Source of the DNA: Paraphysoderma sedebokerense
Taxonomy: Eukaryota; Blastocladiomycota; Physodermatomycetes; Physodermatales; Physodermataceae
Assembly (NCBI GenBank): GCA_025602915.1
Contig: JAHLJZ010000019.1
Location: 1-64,000 of the forward strand
Reading direction: 5' to 3'
DNA: 64,000 nt
The first letter of the stretch is position 1; every line of letters starts with the position of its first letter. The notes under the pieces were generated by a model that had not been told where the DNA came from, made no database searches, and saw only the letters and a program-made list of their open reading frames with translations. Of this stretch, positions 32,678-45,878 are shown piece after piece. The position numbers and the translations under genes are program-made.

Positions 32678-35600
32678 ATGATCAGTCTTCAATGCCAACC
32701 AGGCGGGAGACTACAGAGTCTGCTCAGCTTAACACTTATGGTCGCAATCTGCTGCAACCTGGTACTCTCAGCTCCATCGTCGTATTATTTGAAACGATAT
32801 GTGTCCACCGGACCCCCATTCTCCGAGAATTGGTTCCCAAACGATACAACCGTAGGAGACACTGTGGTCGCCCCCAATGGCAGCGTTTATGTGCTCGATT
32901 CTAGCCAAGCTTTGTATAAATTCGATGATTTTTCTCACGGAATACAAAAAGTGCAATTGACTCCGCCTGATAATCCGCCTTCGTCATGGGCTGGAACGGA
33001 GTAAGTTGAAAAGTTTATTTCGGTCAAATTTTTGACTACAGGTGCGCTGACCGCATTTGACAGCATTCGAACAATACAACTTTGGATTCATCCCGTATCG
33101 TACGACCCCTACCTCTTCCGTATGCGTTGGAGTAATGCAACAAATTCATCAGAAAGCGTGTTGATTGACATCATTTGGTACCCCGGCTTCAATTTCAGCT
33201 TTGTCAATTCTACCCATCGCCCAGAGATTGTTACCCTTAATACAACAATGTCGCCAGGCAGTTCCTTCGTGTAAGCTTACCCTCCCTATTGGGCAATATG
33301 AATTCAAACATGCAAAAGTTTGAGCTGAAAAGTGCCGACTGAAAGTTTTTTTATTTCTTCAGCAATTTTTCCATAGGTCGAGAAACGCAGTCGGACGGAG
33401 AGCCAATCCAGCTGGCGCTTTATAATGGAGATAATTACTATTACTTGGCTCTAGTGGATATGAATATTGGAACACAAACACCAGCTTTTCTTAGTGAATA
33501 TTCGAATTCAATACCCGCTTCCATTAAGCTTTTCGGTATAGTTTTAGAATGCGGAAGGCAAGTCGATCTTGCCTGTCTTATCACTAGCGATAATGCGGTA
33601 TCTACAAATTTTCTGTTCACCCCATCGGCAATTCAGCCCATTAGCAATTCTAGTTTAGATTGGTATTTTACGCCTGATACCAAAATTAATCTGTATCAAA
33701 ACCCTCATCCAAATGTCACCGTCATTGTGGTAAACGATAATTTTCATTTGGTATTCCATGTAACTCAAACTTCCGTTTCAATCCAAAACGGGTACTTAAT
33801 TCCAATGTCGGATACCTTGCCTTATGATTTTTCAGTCACTAAGAATGTCTTCACTGTGCTTACAGCAGTTGCAGAGTTCTCTGGATCCATCGATAAGCCT
33901 GATATAAACATCAAAATTTACATTCATACGATTAATAACAATGATGGATATCTCGCTATGGCAGAACTGAGAACCCTTCAAAATGAGACTGTGTCGCGAC
34001 TCATAAAACAGCCGGATGAATCTTTAACGGTTGTGGGGACAACTTTCGGAAACTATTCTGCTCCATCTAGTCTAACCGGTTTGGTCGATCCGGATGGGTT
34101 CGCATATCAAGCACTGTTTTTTGTCCGATTTCTGAATCTCAGAATTGTGAGCCAAAGCTTCGAGTTCATTAATATAGAAAATAATACCATCCAAATCGTA
34201 TTAGTGCTAGACGGAGTAACGCAAGCTGATTCGCCTGATGTCATTGCCTCCATGTCTCAATGAATTGGATCTCCATTTTGGGTAAATACAACTAGTTTAA
34301 AGATTGATTTTGAGGGTGTAAGTTGCGGTATGTCTTTTCATTTCGGATAACGTCACTTCCGACTTGGATGTAAAATTTAAAATTTACAGGACGCCAAACT
34401 ATGACTATTAATTTACTTGGCATCACACCTAACCCGTCCGTGGAAACGAGCGTCGATGTTCCGCCTATTGTCACATCTGTAACTCCCCTTAATGGGACAG
34501 TTGGTACGCAAAAGCATTAGATTTAACTACTCGAAACTTCAGGTTATAGGAAATAATTAATTCTATGAGAAAATAGGAACGGTTGTTGCAGTCAACATAT
34601 CAAACTTTGGAGACAATGACCCTTCAAACGTGAATCTGTGGCTTGGCGACTTCTACTGTGGGATGGTACCCGGTTTCGACAAGGGAATCATTCCATGCAT
34701 GGTTCCTGATGGTGGTGGTTCTAATCTCCCGATATTTGTCATTGTCAATACTGTCCGGTTTCAGACTCCATTCAATTTCAGTTATTTTCCTCCAGAGATA
34801 GCGTCAGTGTCGCCTGCCAACGCCTCTACGACGGGACCCATTTCGTTCACCATTGTTGGGCGCTATTTCGGTCGTTGCGATTACCTCTGCGGTGTGCTAA
34901 ACGGTTTCCCAAATCTTGAAATCACCGTTGGCGGTGTGAGGTGCAATGACATCCGGCATTACGATACTGATTTGACTTGTTCCGTTCAGCAAGGCATTGC
35001 CGGGATCGACCTCGACGTCATTGTCAGCTACTACGGGCATAACTCATCAACCAGCAGTGTTGCCAAATATTCCAGTTTGCCTCCGTCCATTCTCCGAACG
35101 ACCCAAACAAGAGTCTTGTTCTCCCCCGCTAACCCTTCTGTACCTTTTTTTGGTGTGGAAGGTACAAAAAAAGCGTCTTCAACCCATGATTTTTTGTCTG
35201 ATGTCACATCTTTCTTTTAGGTCTAAATTTCGGCCCTCCAGACACGATGGTGTCCTTGATTTTTAGAACAAGCGACGGCCTAAACTACTCGGCTTGCTAC
35301 TCCTCCGTTTCACTTAATCACAACTCAATGAACTGGTAATAATGATATGCTTTGTGTGGACGAAAAATTAAGGCACTGATATTCTTATTTTTAGTGAGCT
35401 TCTTCAAGATCTTCCGTCTCCGCATATATACAACGTCTCAATTTTGGTTGCGGGCCAGTATTCAAACGCCGATAGACAAGTAAAATACGGAAATTTTCCT
35501 CCTGTCGCTAATTCCATCAACGTCAGCATAAACGAAGATACTGTATACCAGCTTTCTTTATTTGGTAATGACCCTGATGGTGATCCTATTGAGGTCTACT

Positions 35601-38600
35601 TGACTGAGCTTCCAAAAAATGGAAAGCTTCTCCAATTTGATGCAACGAAACCAAACGCTTTGGGTGTTGAAGCTGACCTTGGTGGCTTCACGGAAGTGAA
35701 AGTCATTGAACCCTTTGGTCGAATGATGTACATTCCCAACCCCAATTTCAACGGCAACGATAGTTTTGTCTTCAAGGTCGCGGACCGCGTTAATAACGGT
35801 TAGTACATTTCTCAGTTCTCATCAAAAGTTACAGACTCACTGATGCTGCTCTTCAGTCATGACCAATTCAACTCCTGCTACCGTATCAATTTTTGTTAGC
35901 TCAGTCCCAGGTATGGTTTTATTCGTTTGCGAACTGTCTTTCAAGCAAAATTTGGACTAATCTCCTTTGGACGACAGACCCACCGGTTGCTTATGAAAGA
36001 TTGGTTTCGGTTCAAGAAGATTCAGCTGTGGCAATCAACATTACAATCACCGATGTAGATACGCCGTTAGCCAATGTTTTGATCGTTATCGATTCTTTAC
36101 CCAGTAACGGACATATTGGGTTTTTGGAAAACAGTGCAAGTTTGGTAAACATAACGGCGGTGCCTTATACGATTCCGCCCGGTCACCATACCATCAAATA
36201 CTACCCGGCTCCAGACTACTTTGGTCCCGACCGACTCACACTTCACGCGAATGATGGTTTGAATGATTCAAATATTGTTTCTGTATCAATTGTAGTGCAA
36301 CCTTTAAACGATTACCCTATTGCACGTGCCGGCTTTATTACCACGAATGAAGATCAGGGTTCCATTATTCGTTTTCGAGTCGACGACGTTGATCAGCCAC
36401 CATCAGTAAAACAGCGCATCAAAATATTGACTTGGAACAACACATTGGGAGATTTGTACCAAGTGAATTCTGACGGAATCAAGTATGGGTTTTCGTTGGG
36501 GCCAAACACAGAGGTTGCTGATGAATTAAATCGATTATGGTTTGAGCCAAAATCAGATGCATCTGGATATATTAATCTTACATTTACGGCAACGGACGCT
36601 CTGAATGCTATTTCAGACCCTGCACTCATTACGATTCAAACAATATCGATCAACGACGAACCTTTCATCTATGGATGCAATAAGGACATTATTCTTGTGG
36701 ATACCCCCACCATTAATATTACCTTAACAGCTGGCGATCCTGACAAAGATGATGCGTAAGTTCCAAGTATTGACAGTCATACTTCTTATATAGCAGGTTA
36801 ATTATATCCATATTCTGTTACAAAACACTTATGAAATTGTAGACTTTTCTTTCATCTGATTTCAGTTCCGAGAAAAGGCCGACTTCTTCATGAGGGATCC
36901 GAAATTTTACAAAACGATATGATTCGAAGAGGCATGTCTGGTACTTCCGACAGTTCGGTGGTACTAAGATTTGAAGGTTCCAAAATGGGCGGAGGGTATA
37001 AATAGACAATTAACGTTGCGGCTAAACACTTTCTCTGACATCCTTTTTTCCACAACAACAGGAATCCTTTTGATAACTTCACCTACGTAGTTTTTGATGA
37101 AGCTGGTGCACGGACAGAACCATGTACGGTTCACTTCAAAGTTCGCTGTACCCCTCCACAGGTTAGCTGGATTGAGATCATTTGAGTTTGAGGCAGGAAC
37201 TCACTAACTAGAACAAATTAGGTCAACAATATTTTCGAGATGAATGGCGATATCTGCGCGCCATGCCCTAAAGGAGCCATTTGCAGGTAATACCGATTGT
37301 GATGCTGCAGTTGAAGTTAGTGAGATATCTAATCCTAATTGCCATTTTTTTGTAGCCAAGACGGGAGTACCCCAATATTCGCGGGTCGCGGCTATTGGCT
37401 TCATCCAGGTGATAACAAAACATTATTAACATGTATGCCTGTGAGTAGTCTTTAATTTTATATTCTACGTTTCCTTTGCAGCAACATGACGCTAATTCAC
37501 CATTTTAGGAGTCCGCCTGTGTGGGACAGCAGTCTCAAATATGCGCCAAGGGTTACGAAGGTCCCCGTAAGTATAAATTATTATGTCTTGAGCAGCGGAT
37601 TCTTTCATTAATCTAACAGTAAGAACTCACGTGAGCGTTTTAGGTTGTGGTATGTGCGAGAAAGGGCATTACCGGCGAAATCTAGAATGCATTCCTTGCT
37701 TTGAAAATCAAACCATCATCGTCGTTTTCGTTCTTATCGCGTTGGGGCTGTCTGTTGTTTTCTTGTACGTGATGATAAACTTTTCAGGCAAAGGTCCAAG
37801 GTAACATCTATATATAAGTTCGACATAGCAAATGATTACTCGGCTCATTCTGGCTCATTAGTGTTGCTCTGGTCGGAATCGCCATCAATTTCTTTCAAAC
37901 TATTCTGGTCATTCGAGACTTCCATATCAATTTCCCTCCGGAATTTCATTCTTTGATGAATGTTCTGTCCATTTTGAATCTAAATATTCAGTTGACCCCG
38001 CCGGAATGTCTTTTCGCCGAAGGAACCTTCGGATATTCCTTGAAACTTCGAATAGCCTTTGCATTTCCTCTAGTTCTAATTCTTTTATCTTTTCTTGTTT
38101 CCGGCATTGGCAATTACATAACTGCCGAAAAAGTTGCTGCCTATTTTAGAGACAAAAAACCCAACATTCAGTCAAAGTCATCAACTCAGCTCGTCGTTAT
38201 CCGAATGGTGAATTTGATACTTTCCTGGGTTTTCATGAGTGTGGCCACAAATTCTATGGCTTTATTTGATTGTACCACAGAAGCAGATGGTCACTCGTAT
38301 ATGGGTTTGTTTTTATCATCGCACATTCCCTGTATTTCTGTTAGTCTCATTTTGTACTCCTATTAGATATCGATCCAAGTGTTAAGTGCTGGGTGGCACC
38401 GATGTGGTGGGAGGACGTGCCGTTGGCTGTTGCAGCATGCATGTAAGCCCATTATTACCTTAAAACCCGAGTAAGACGAAAATCGATTGTAATATCATTT
38501 ATCCTTTCTTTCGCTAGATTATATGTCGCTGGGATTCCGCTTTACTTCTTCATGCAACTGTTCGCATTCTACCAACGAAAACGAAACAGTCCATTTTGGC

Positions 38601-39164
38601 AGAAAGCCAGAGATCTCAGCCATCGGATTATGCGAATGGACCATAGCTTCAAGCCCGAAAGTCAATACTTCACCTTCTTTCAAATATTGCAAAAGTTGGC
38701 TATGGTTGCAATCAGCATGTTTTTTACAAAGTAAGTCCAACCAACGACCTGCAGAATTAACTTACAAATGAACTCATAAATGTGCTCGAAACAGATACAC
38801 TACTTTTCAGGTGGCTTTGATGATTTTAGTACTCATGGCAACCTCTGGCATATACACCGTATTTCAACCGTACAGTGTACGTCAATTAAATTTTATTGAG
38901 ATTCTGTCCGGTGTGTGCTCGATCATTGTACTTTTATTCGGACAAGTGTATTCTAGTGCGTCGACACCAGAGAGTTTTAAGCGACTTGTAACTGTCGCGA
39001 TTCTTTTTGTGATATTTACTTTCATTATCGCAGTGTTGGTCGTTGCATTCGTCACCGCAGTATTCCCTTATATTAAAGATACCTTGCGTCCGCTCGAAAA
39101 GATCGGTGAATTTATGCGGTCACAGAAATCTTCTCTCGGTGTACATGATATGACAGAAAGATAG
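32678..39164 (+). CDS. TIG/cadherin-like multi-pass membrane receptor A (one in-frame TGA)
   Basis: Large surface protein, about 1,700 residues in about 19 exons. Order: signal peptide (LLSLTLMVAICCNLVLS); a long N-terminal ectodomain; two IPT/TIG domains (PPIVTSVTPLNGTVG onwards, about 34450-35160); three or four cadherin-like/Big_9 repeats (SINEDTVYQLSLFGNDPDGD, YIPNPNFNGNDSFVFKVAD, VSVQEDSAVAINITITDVD, TTNEDQGSIIRFRVDDVD); a Cys-rich GCC2/GCC3 or ephrin-receptor-like module (ICAPCPKGAIC, CGMCEKGHY, CIPC); then about nine membrane helices ending near 39080 and a short cytoplasmic tail. Many N-x-S/T sites fit extracellular exposure. At 34261-34263 a TGA replaces the CGA (Arg) of paralogue B, while the frame beyond stays conserved. 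It is tail to tail with receptor B. Sensing or adhesion is inferred from architecture. Confidence 0.8.
34261..34263 (+). other. In-frame TGA in receptor A
   Basis: Receptor B has SQRAGV (CAA CGA GCT) and copy C has SQQTG. Receptor A reads TCT CAA TGA ATT GGA. A single C-to-T change explains it. The same exon continues IGSPFWVNTTSLKIDFEG in the conserved frame, so the stop must be recent, a sequencing error, or read through. Confidence 0.85.
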
Positions 39165-39449
39165 TTAATTATTTAATCATTATTGTTTTATAATTATGTA
39201 TTGGTTAATGCTCTCCATAGATTTGAGAGTGTATATTTTATAGTGTTATCTATTTACCTAAACCTAAATTAATCATTCGTAGAGCAACAAATAAACGAGA
39301 GCTGTCAAATATCCATGGTTATGAATGAATCATCCGGAAGTCAATGTTATGCAGTGTCTTAAGCTACAACGATTAATTCTATAAAATACCTGTACTACAC
39401 ATATCATTTATACTCATGATACGGTGAACGAAAAAACAAATTAACCAGC
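39165..39449. other. Convergent 3' spacer between receptors A and B
   Basis: 285 bp of AT-rich DNA between two stop codons. It must hold both transcript ends. It forms the loop of a 13-kb imperfect inverted duplication. Confidence 0.6.
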
Positions 39450-42400
39450 TCAGTGAATATGGGCCTGAGGAACTGTAGATTTCTCTGACTGCTTCAACTT
39501 TCCCATTCTAGTCATCGCCGAACGCGACAAGTCCCTGATATACGGCAATGAACGGATGAATCCAACGGCTAAGACAGCGATAACGAATGAAATTATTACG
39601 AGTAGAATCAAAACAGTTATGACTTGTTTTTGATTTTCTGGCGTCGAAGGGCTAGAATATACTTGACCGAACAGGAGGATCGCAATGGAGCATATACTGG
39701 AGAACATTTCGATACTATTGAAGTGCTGCAATTTATACGGTTGAAATTTAAGATAGGTTCCGAAAGTTATAACAAGTACAAAAATCATTAAAGCGACTTG
39801 AAGAGAGGTATATCTAGGAATTAGAAGAGAGATTAGTTCAGACATTATGTGCGCCAGTAGGTATGTGATCGTACTTTGTGAAAAACATATTAATGAGAAC
39901 CATGCTTAATTTCTGTAATATTTGAATAAACGTAAACTTTTGGCAACCAGGTTTCCAATTTTGATCCATCTGCATTATCTCACGACTGAGATTTCTGACT
40001 TTTTGCCACATTGGTCCAGTTTCTTTTTGCTGAGAGAACCCGAGTAGCAACATAAAAAAGTAACAGGGAATTCCGAACACATACAATCTAAAAAGAAAAA
40101 AAACTGTTCATTGTCATATCCCAACAATTTTGAGGTAATACTAGTCTTACATGCATGCGGCAACAGCTAAAGGTACGTCCTGCCACCAGGTTGGGTCGAT
40201 CCAACATTTGACACTCGGATCAACATCTATGAAACGAGGGAGTAAGCCAAAAAGTATGACAAGAATTAGAAAGTGGCAAAAACTAACCCATATACAGATG
40301 ACCATCGGCTTCCGTAGTGCAATCAAATAAAGCCAGAGAATTCGTCGCCGAGCTCATAAAAATCCATGGTAGTATAAAGTTTACCATTCGAATTGCAACC
40401 AAGCGATTCGAAGTTATGCTATGTTTTAGGCTTTCTCTCTTGTCTCTAATATATGCTACCACTCCATACGGCATTATGTAATTTACAACATTCGGAATAA
40501 GGAGAGACAGCAGGATTAGGAACAGAGGAAAGGCGAATACTATTCTAAGTTTTAACGAATAGCTAACGGTTCCTTCTGTTACAAAGCATTCTGGAGGGGT
40601 CAACTGGATATTAAGATTGAAAATTGAAAGAATATTCATCAAAGAATGAAATTGCGGTGGAAATTGTATATGGAAATCTCGTATTACGAGGATAGTTTGA
40701 AAGAAATTGATTGCGATGCCGACAAGCGCAACACTATAGAATGAATGGATGTGAATGGCGTCTTCTGATCGTAGCATTTACCATTCCTACCTTGATCCTT
40801 CATCTGAAAGGTTAATCATTGCGTATAGCGAAAAAATCCCTATTACTAACGCGAGAAGGACGATGGCGAGGAGAATCGTTTGATCTTGCGTACAGGGAGC
40901 GCATAGTTGGTTTCGCCTGTAGTATCCTTTCTTGCACATACCGCAGCCTGGAAATAGATAATATAAGTCTCATTTCGAAGTGTTGATATAAAAGAGCTTA
41001 CGTGGTCCTTCATAACCGTAAGCGCAACTTTGGGAAATCTGTCCCGCACAAGCCGACTCCTACACAATGAAAATCAGTATTAGATTCCGGCAACAATAAT
41101 CAAAGTCTACTCACCGGTAGACATGTTAAGACCGTTTTGTTATCTTCAGGATTCAGCCAGTGGCCGCGATCTGCGAATATTGGGGTGCTTCCGTCCTGAC
41201 TGTATAGCAAATAAAAGTTAAAATATGAATGATTTCAACTATCCTCATCATATTTTGAATACCTGCAAATTGCTCCTTTGGGACATAGTTGGCAGATATC
41301 ACCATTCACATCGAAAATATTGTTGACCTTGACAAATTACTGTTAATTACTTCATGTCCGCTTTTGTAATATTTCAGTACATAACCGTACCATTGGAGGC
41401 GGACATCTGATTTTCAAATGGACTATACATTGTTCTGTTCGTTCGCCAGCTTTGTCAGTAACCACATAGGTAAAATTGTCGAATGGATTGCTAATAGGAG
41501 GATTATGTCAGCTTTGCTCACAGAAGCATCAGAATCATCATAATATACCCTCCGCCCATTTTGAGACTTTCAAACCTCAGGGTTATTGAGGTTTCAAGCC
41601 TGTTTGAAACTTCCTTTCGAACGATATCGTTCTGCAAGACTTTCAAGCCTTCGTAATATATCTGTCCTTTTTGTGGAATTGAGAGGAACTGAAAGGAAAG
41701 CCTACAATGTGCGAACATAATAACAATTGAATGTCAGTCATAGTTGTAAAAGTTCATTGAAAGAACAATCTGACACTCACACATCATTCTTGTCGCGGTC
41801 GCTAGCAGCTAATGTAATATTTACGACAGACGAATTGGAGAGAATAACGTCTTTACTACATTCAGTGACGACTGGAACATCATTTATAGGCAAAACTTCA
41901 ATCGCTATTGAGGCAGGTTCTGCAATCGCATTCAGAGCATCTGTAGCAGTGAAGGTGAGAGTGACAGAACCGGATTCGTCGGATTTTGGTTCGAACCATA
42001 ACCGATTCAAAACATCAGCAACTTCCGTATTTGCCCCTAAAGGAATGCCGTACTGGAATCCGTCCGAATCAACCTGAAACAAATCACCCAGTGTGTTATT
42101 CCAGGATAATACTTTCACAAGATGTTTAACTGATGGCGCCTGATCAACATCTTCGACTCGAAAACGAATGAAACATCCACGGTCTTCATTCGTTCTTATG
42201 GAAGCGGAAAGTGCCATCGGATTGTCGTTTACGGATTTCACCGTGACTAATACAGTTACGACATTTGAATCATTCAAACCGTCATTGGCATGGTACATGA
42301 ATTTGTCGGGTCCATTGTAATTAGACACAGGTGTGTATTTGATGGTATGGTAACCGGGAGGAATCGTATAAGGCACCGCTGTTATGTTAACAGAAATTGT

Positions 42401-45400
42401 ACTGTTTACCAAATACGCGATATTTCCGTTACTGGGTAACGAATCGATAACGATTGAAACGTTGGCTAAAGATGTATCCACATCGGTGATTGTCATGTTG
42501 ATGACTACAGTTGAATCTTCTTGAACCGAAACCACTCTTTCATTTGCAACTGGTGGGTCTGTTGTCCAACAAATATCAGTTCAAGTGTTGTTTAAAAAGC
42601 AGTTTGTAGATACATAGACCCATACCCGGAACTGAGTTAACAAGAATTGATACCGTGACAGCTGTTGAATTGGTCAAGACTGAAGAATTTTATCAGCGAG
42701 TCTGTATCCTTCGACCAGAACTGAAGGGTGCACCTACCGTTATTAATACGGTCCGCAACCTTAAAGACAAAACTATCGTTGCCGTTGAAATTGGGGTTGG
42801 GAACATATACCATGCGGCCGAGAAAATCGATAACTTTCAATTCGAAAAAACCTCCAAGATCAGCTTCAACACCCAAAGCATTCGGTTTAGTTGCATCAAA
42901 TTGAAAAAGCTTCCCATTCTTTGGAAGCTCACTCAAGAAGACCTCAATAGGGTCGTCATCGGGGTCATTACCAAATAAAGAGAACTGGTATGGAATATCT
43001 TCATTTATGCTGACGTTGATTGGGTTGGCGACAGGAGGGAAATTTCCGTATTTGACTTGTCTATCGGCATTCGAATACTGTCCCGCTACTAAAATTGAGA
43101 CGTTGTAAATTTGCGGAGAAGGAAGATTTCGACGAAGTTCACTGATAATGAAGATGTTTCGGCGTCAGCGCCTTTTTGCATGATCCAAAATGAGTATTAC
43201 TCACCAATTCATCAATGTGTGATACAGAGAAACAGACGAATTGCAGGCCGTATAATTTAAACCGCTACTTGTAGTAAACACCAATGATACCGCGGTATCT
43301 GGAGGGCCAAAGTTTTGACCTAAAAAATAGATTCAGAATTAAAAACCAGACATTTCATCCAGACTAATTTTCCACTATACCTTCTATGCCGAAATATGGA
43401 CCAGAGGGGTCAGACGCAGAGAATAGAACTCTGCTTTGTGTTGTTCGCACAATTGAAGGGGGCAAACTGGAATACTTGGCGAAACTACTTGTTGATGAGT
43501 TTTGCCCATGGAATCCGACGACCACATCGAGATCGATCCCAGCGATTCCCTGCTGGACGACACACAATAGAGAAGTATAGTAGTGACGAATCTCATTGCA
43601 GATCTTATTACCGATTGTGATCACAATATACGGAAATGTGTAAAGCAAACCGCAAGGGTGGGAGTAAACTGTTTCGCATCGGCCGAATTTACTCCCAGAA
43701 ATATTAAATAGAATGGGGCCAAAAGTAGCAGCGTTGTTCGGCGAAACTGAATCTACGATGGGGGGATCATAATTGAAGTAGAAGGAATTGATTGATTTTA
43801 TATCATTTACGGATGCGATAATTGGCAAATTAGTGCCGCCGCCTTCAGGAATATAAAATCGGACTGTGTTGGACCCCACCGGTTCACTTCCAATTGCAAG
43901 GAAGTTGCCAATAGTCACAGAAGGCCAGTTGCCGTCCAAATTTGATCCACTAATGTCGATAGTCGTTCCTTTTAAACGTGATATCAGTATGACAGTTGTC
44001 GATTGTCCTGGATAGTAATAGAAGTTTTTCTTACCAACTGTCCCATTAAGGGGAGTGACAAATGTCAGAATAAGAGGAACATCGACGCTCGTTTTCAGAG
44101 ACGGGTTAGATGGGATACCAGTAAAATTAACAGTCAATGTTTGACGCCCTATAGATTTTAAGTTGTACGAGCGAATCGGCGTGACGCTTGTCAAAATCAA
44201 ATTAACATACCACAACCAACCCTTTCAAAATGAATCTTTAAACTAGTTGCGTTTAACCAAAGAGGAACTCCAGCTCGTTGAGACATAAAAGCAATGATAC
44301 TAGGCGAATCAGTTTGCGTTACTCCGTCTAGCACTAATGTGACTTGAGATGTGTTATTTTCAACATCGATGAATTCAAAACTTTGGCTCAAAACTCTAAT
44401 ACTCTGAAAACGGACTAAAAACAGTGCTTGATACGCGAACCCGCTGGAGTCGACCAAACCGGTTAGACTGGAAGGGGCAGAAAGGTTGCCCCAAGTTGTC
44501 CCAACGAGGGTGAAAGATTCATCCGGATATGTTATGAGTCGTGACAATGTCTCATTTTGAAAGGTTTTGAGATCTGCCCTGGCCAAAGGATTCATGATGT
44601 CATTCCTCGAAAATTTGTAAAATCTGATGTCTGTGTCGGGCTGACTAATCGGTCCGGAAAATACTGTGTCTGCTATGAGTAGAGTGTCGCCATTGTTGGT
44701 AACGGAGAAATAGGATGTAGAGTAATTCATATCTGCAATGTAGTACGCAAATTTATACGAAACCGACGTCTTGGTTGCATGGTACACTGTCAAAGAGGAG
44801 CGGTTTAACCGAACGGCAGTGATATTTGGAAAGGGATTCTGATACTGGATCATTCTTTCGGTTGAAATCATCATCCACTCCAAGCTGGGACTTGAAATAG
44901 GCTGAATTCCTGAAGCAACCATCAAAAAATTTCTCGACACTGCTGGGTTGCTGGTAATAACGCAGGCCAGATCAGCTTGCGCTCCACATTCTAATACTAT
45001 GCCGGTTAGTATTGTTGATGGGAACGGTATTGTATTACTATATTCGCTTAGGCTTGAAGGCGCTTGGTTTCCGGATTTCATATCTAGCAGGGACAAATAG
45101 TACATGTTCTCCTGGTAGAACGCGAGTTGTAATTTTGTGCCAGACTGCATTGCTCTTCCTAGTAGAAGATGCCTGGAAACGAAATACTTTATCAATGAGA
45201 AGAGCCGGATTATATTTCTGCGAGCGTTTTCTGGTGCATCGATTACCAGCCGTTTCCCTCAAAATGGTCAAACTTACCTGCTAACAGCGCTAGCGGCCGG
45301 TATTTGTGTGTTGAGTGTAATGACTTCTGGACGAAGTGTTGAAGGAATGTTGTAATCAATGCCTGGATACCGCATAATGTCAATCATCACATTTTCCGTG

Positions 45401-45878
45401 TTGGCGGGCACAGTTGACCAACGCAAGCGAAAAATGTATGGGTCGTACGATTGCGGGTGGATCCAAAGGCGAATTATTTGTTTCGCGCTGCAAGGTTTGA
45501 ATTGTTAACCTATTCAAATAATAATATTGATACACAATTATTAATTTCAACTTACTATGGAAGATGCCATGTCGTATACGGAGCACCAGGGGAGCTCAAC
45601 GCTACTTTTTGTATCGCGTTGGAAAAGTTGTCTAATTTATACAACACGTTTAAGGAGTCAAGGACATAAATACTGCCGTTCGGGGCGGCCACCGTATCAA
45701 TAATCCCTGTATTATTTGGGAACCAATTTGCCGAATAAGGGAGCCCAGTTGTGGCAGTGTGGGTGATATACCAAGGCGTAGAAATTGCGAAAACGAGGTT
45801 ACAACTCGCAGCGAGCAAAATGCACAAGACGAGCAGACACTGTCTCCCCCAAAGTTTTTGATGAACTGCATCAGACAT
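39450..45878 (-). CDS. TIG/cadherin-like multi-pass membrane receptor B
   Basis: Paralogue of receptor A with the same domain order and matching intron positions; no internal stop was found. Signal peptide (LLVLCILLAASCNLVFA); N-terminal ectodomain (LWIHPQSYDPYIFRLRWS, CVITSNPAVSRNFLM); two TIG domains (44120-43380, FVTPLNGTVG, IPEGGGTNLPI, VSPNNAATFGPILFNISG); cadherin-like repeats (SINEDIPYQFSLFGNDPDDD, VSVQEDSTVVINMTITDVD, RTNEDRGCFIRFRVEDVDQ); Cys-rich module (ICQLCPKGAIC, CGMCKKGYYRRNQLCAPC); about nine membrane helices (VALVGIAINFFQTILVI, IRMVNFILPWIFMSSATNS, LQVALMIFVLVITFGTYL). The conserved exon SNRLETSITLRFESLKMGG lies at about 41560-41700. The last exon ends STVPQAHIH. This is the best candidate for the functional member. 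Ligand unknown. Confidence 0.82.
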
